Part shown: positions 6,367 to 6,388 of the stretch, in pieces
Layout: every line of letters starts with the position of its first letter
How positions within the stretch are numbered: position 1 is the first letter of the stretch
Source of the DNA: Clostridium sp. CAG:568
GTDB taxonomy: Bacteria > Bacillota_I > Bacilli_A > RFN20 > CAG-288
Length of the DNA: 6,388 nucleotides
Assembly: GCA_000434395.1 (NCBI GenBank)
Contig: FR878732.1
Span: 1-6,388 of the forward strand
Direction of reading: 5' to 3'
Translations under genes and position numbers: made by a program
Notes under the pieces: generated by a model
The model's input: the letters and a program-made list of their open reading frames with translations, nothing else
Databases searched by the model: none
Told to the model about the DNA's origin: nothing

Positions 6367-6388
6367 TAAACTCTCTAGTGCACGTGAG
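6367..6388. repeat. right copy of 22-bp terminal inverted repeat
   Basis: This is the exact reverse complement of 3-24, ending at the last base of the window. It lies only eight bases upstream of the ATG of the TasA-like gene, i.e. where its leader or ribosome site should be. The promoter of that operon must therefore lie outside the window or has been cut off. Confidence 0.85.

Noticed and set aside
1..6388. Mycoplasma-type code (TGA = Trp)
   Set aside because: TGA ends the response regulator and the TasA-like gene at sensible, coupled gene junctions, and Trp is encoded by TGG.

Overview
The window looks like AT-rich DNA from a low-GC Gram-positive bacterium (Bacillota or a related Mollicutes-like gut lineage). 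The evidence is a LytTR response regulator paired with a membrane sensor, Shine-Dalgarno sites of the AGGTGAG type, a lipobox lipoprotein, and a secreted protein with the GIGYSAW type of signal peptide typical of TasA/camelysin-like proteins. TGA is a stop codon here: it ends two intact genes, and Trp is TGG. This argues against Mycoplasma/Spiroplasma code. No rRNA, tRNA, CRISPR array, transposase or recombinase gene was seen.

Left part (1-1408, minus strand): a two-component operon. A LytTR-family response regulator (589-1308) is followed, with an ATGA overlap, by the N-terminal 197 codons of a multi-pass membrane protein. It is probably the cognate AgrC-like sensor kinase and runs off the left edge. 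A TATAAT -10 box lies just upstream of the regulator.

Middle (1409-3035): a plus-strand lipoprotein gene (2018-2701) with its own promoter candidate and a strong hairpin terminator. It sits between two decayed minus-strand copies of the C-terminal end of a RibD-C/dihydrofolate-reductase-family gene. The copies are about 94% identical over their best 68 bases (1440-1507 and 2746-2813), forming direct repeats about 1.3 kb apart.

Right part (3036-6358, minus strand): a two-gene surface-protein operon. A 223-residue TasA/camelysin-like secreted protein is followed 11 bases later by a very large secreted protein. That second gene is open for 446 codons, meets one in-frame TAG (4335-4337), and stays open in the same frame for another 432 codons to a TAA at 3036. 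Without the TAG it would be one 879-residue protein with an InlB-type repeat and a beta-solenoid-like region. The downstream half has no ATG, GTG or TTG for 130 codons after the TAG, so it is the other half of one gene and not a separate gene.

Both ends of the window carry the same perfect 22-base sequence in inverted orientation (3-24 and 6367-6388). This is either a real inverted repeat (invertible segment or element end) or a library/assembly artefact; the sequence alone cannot decide. A plausible but unproven reading of the whole is a cell-surface locus: a sensor/LytTR switch, a lipoprotein, and an operon for fibre- or adhesin-like exported proteins.
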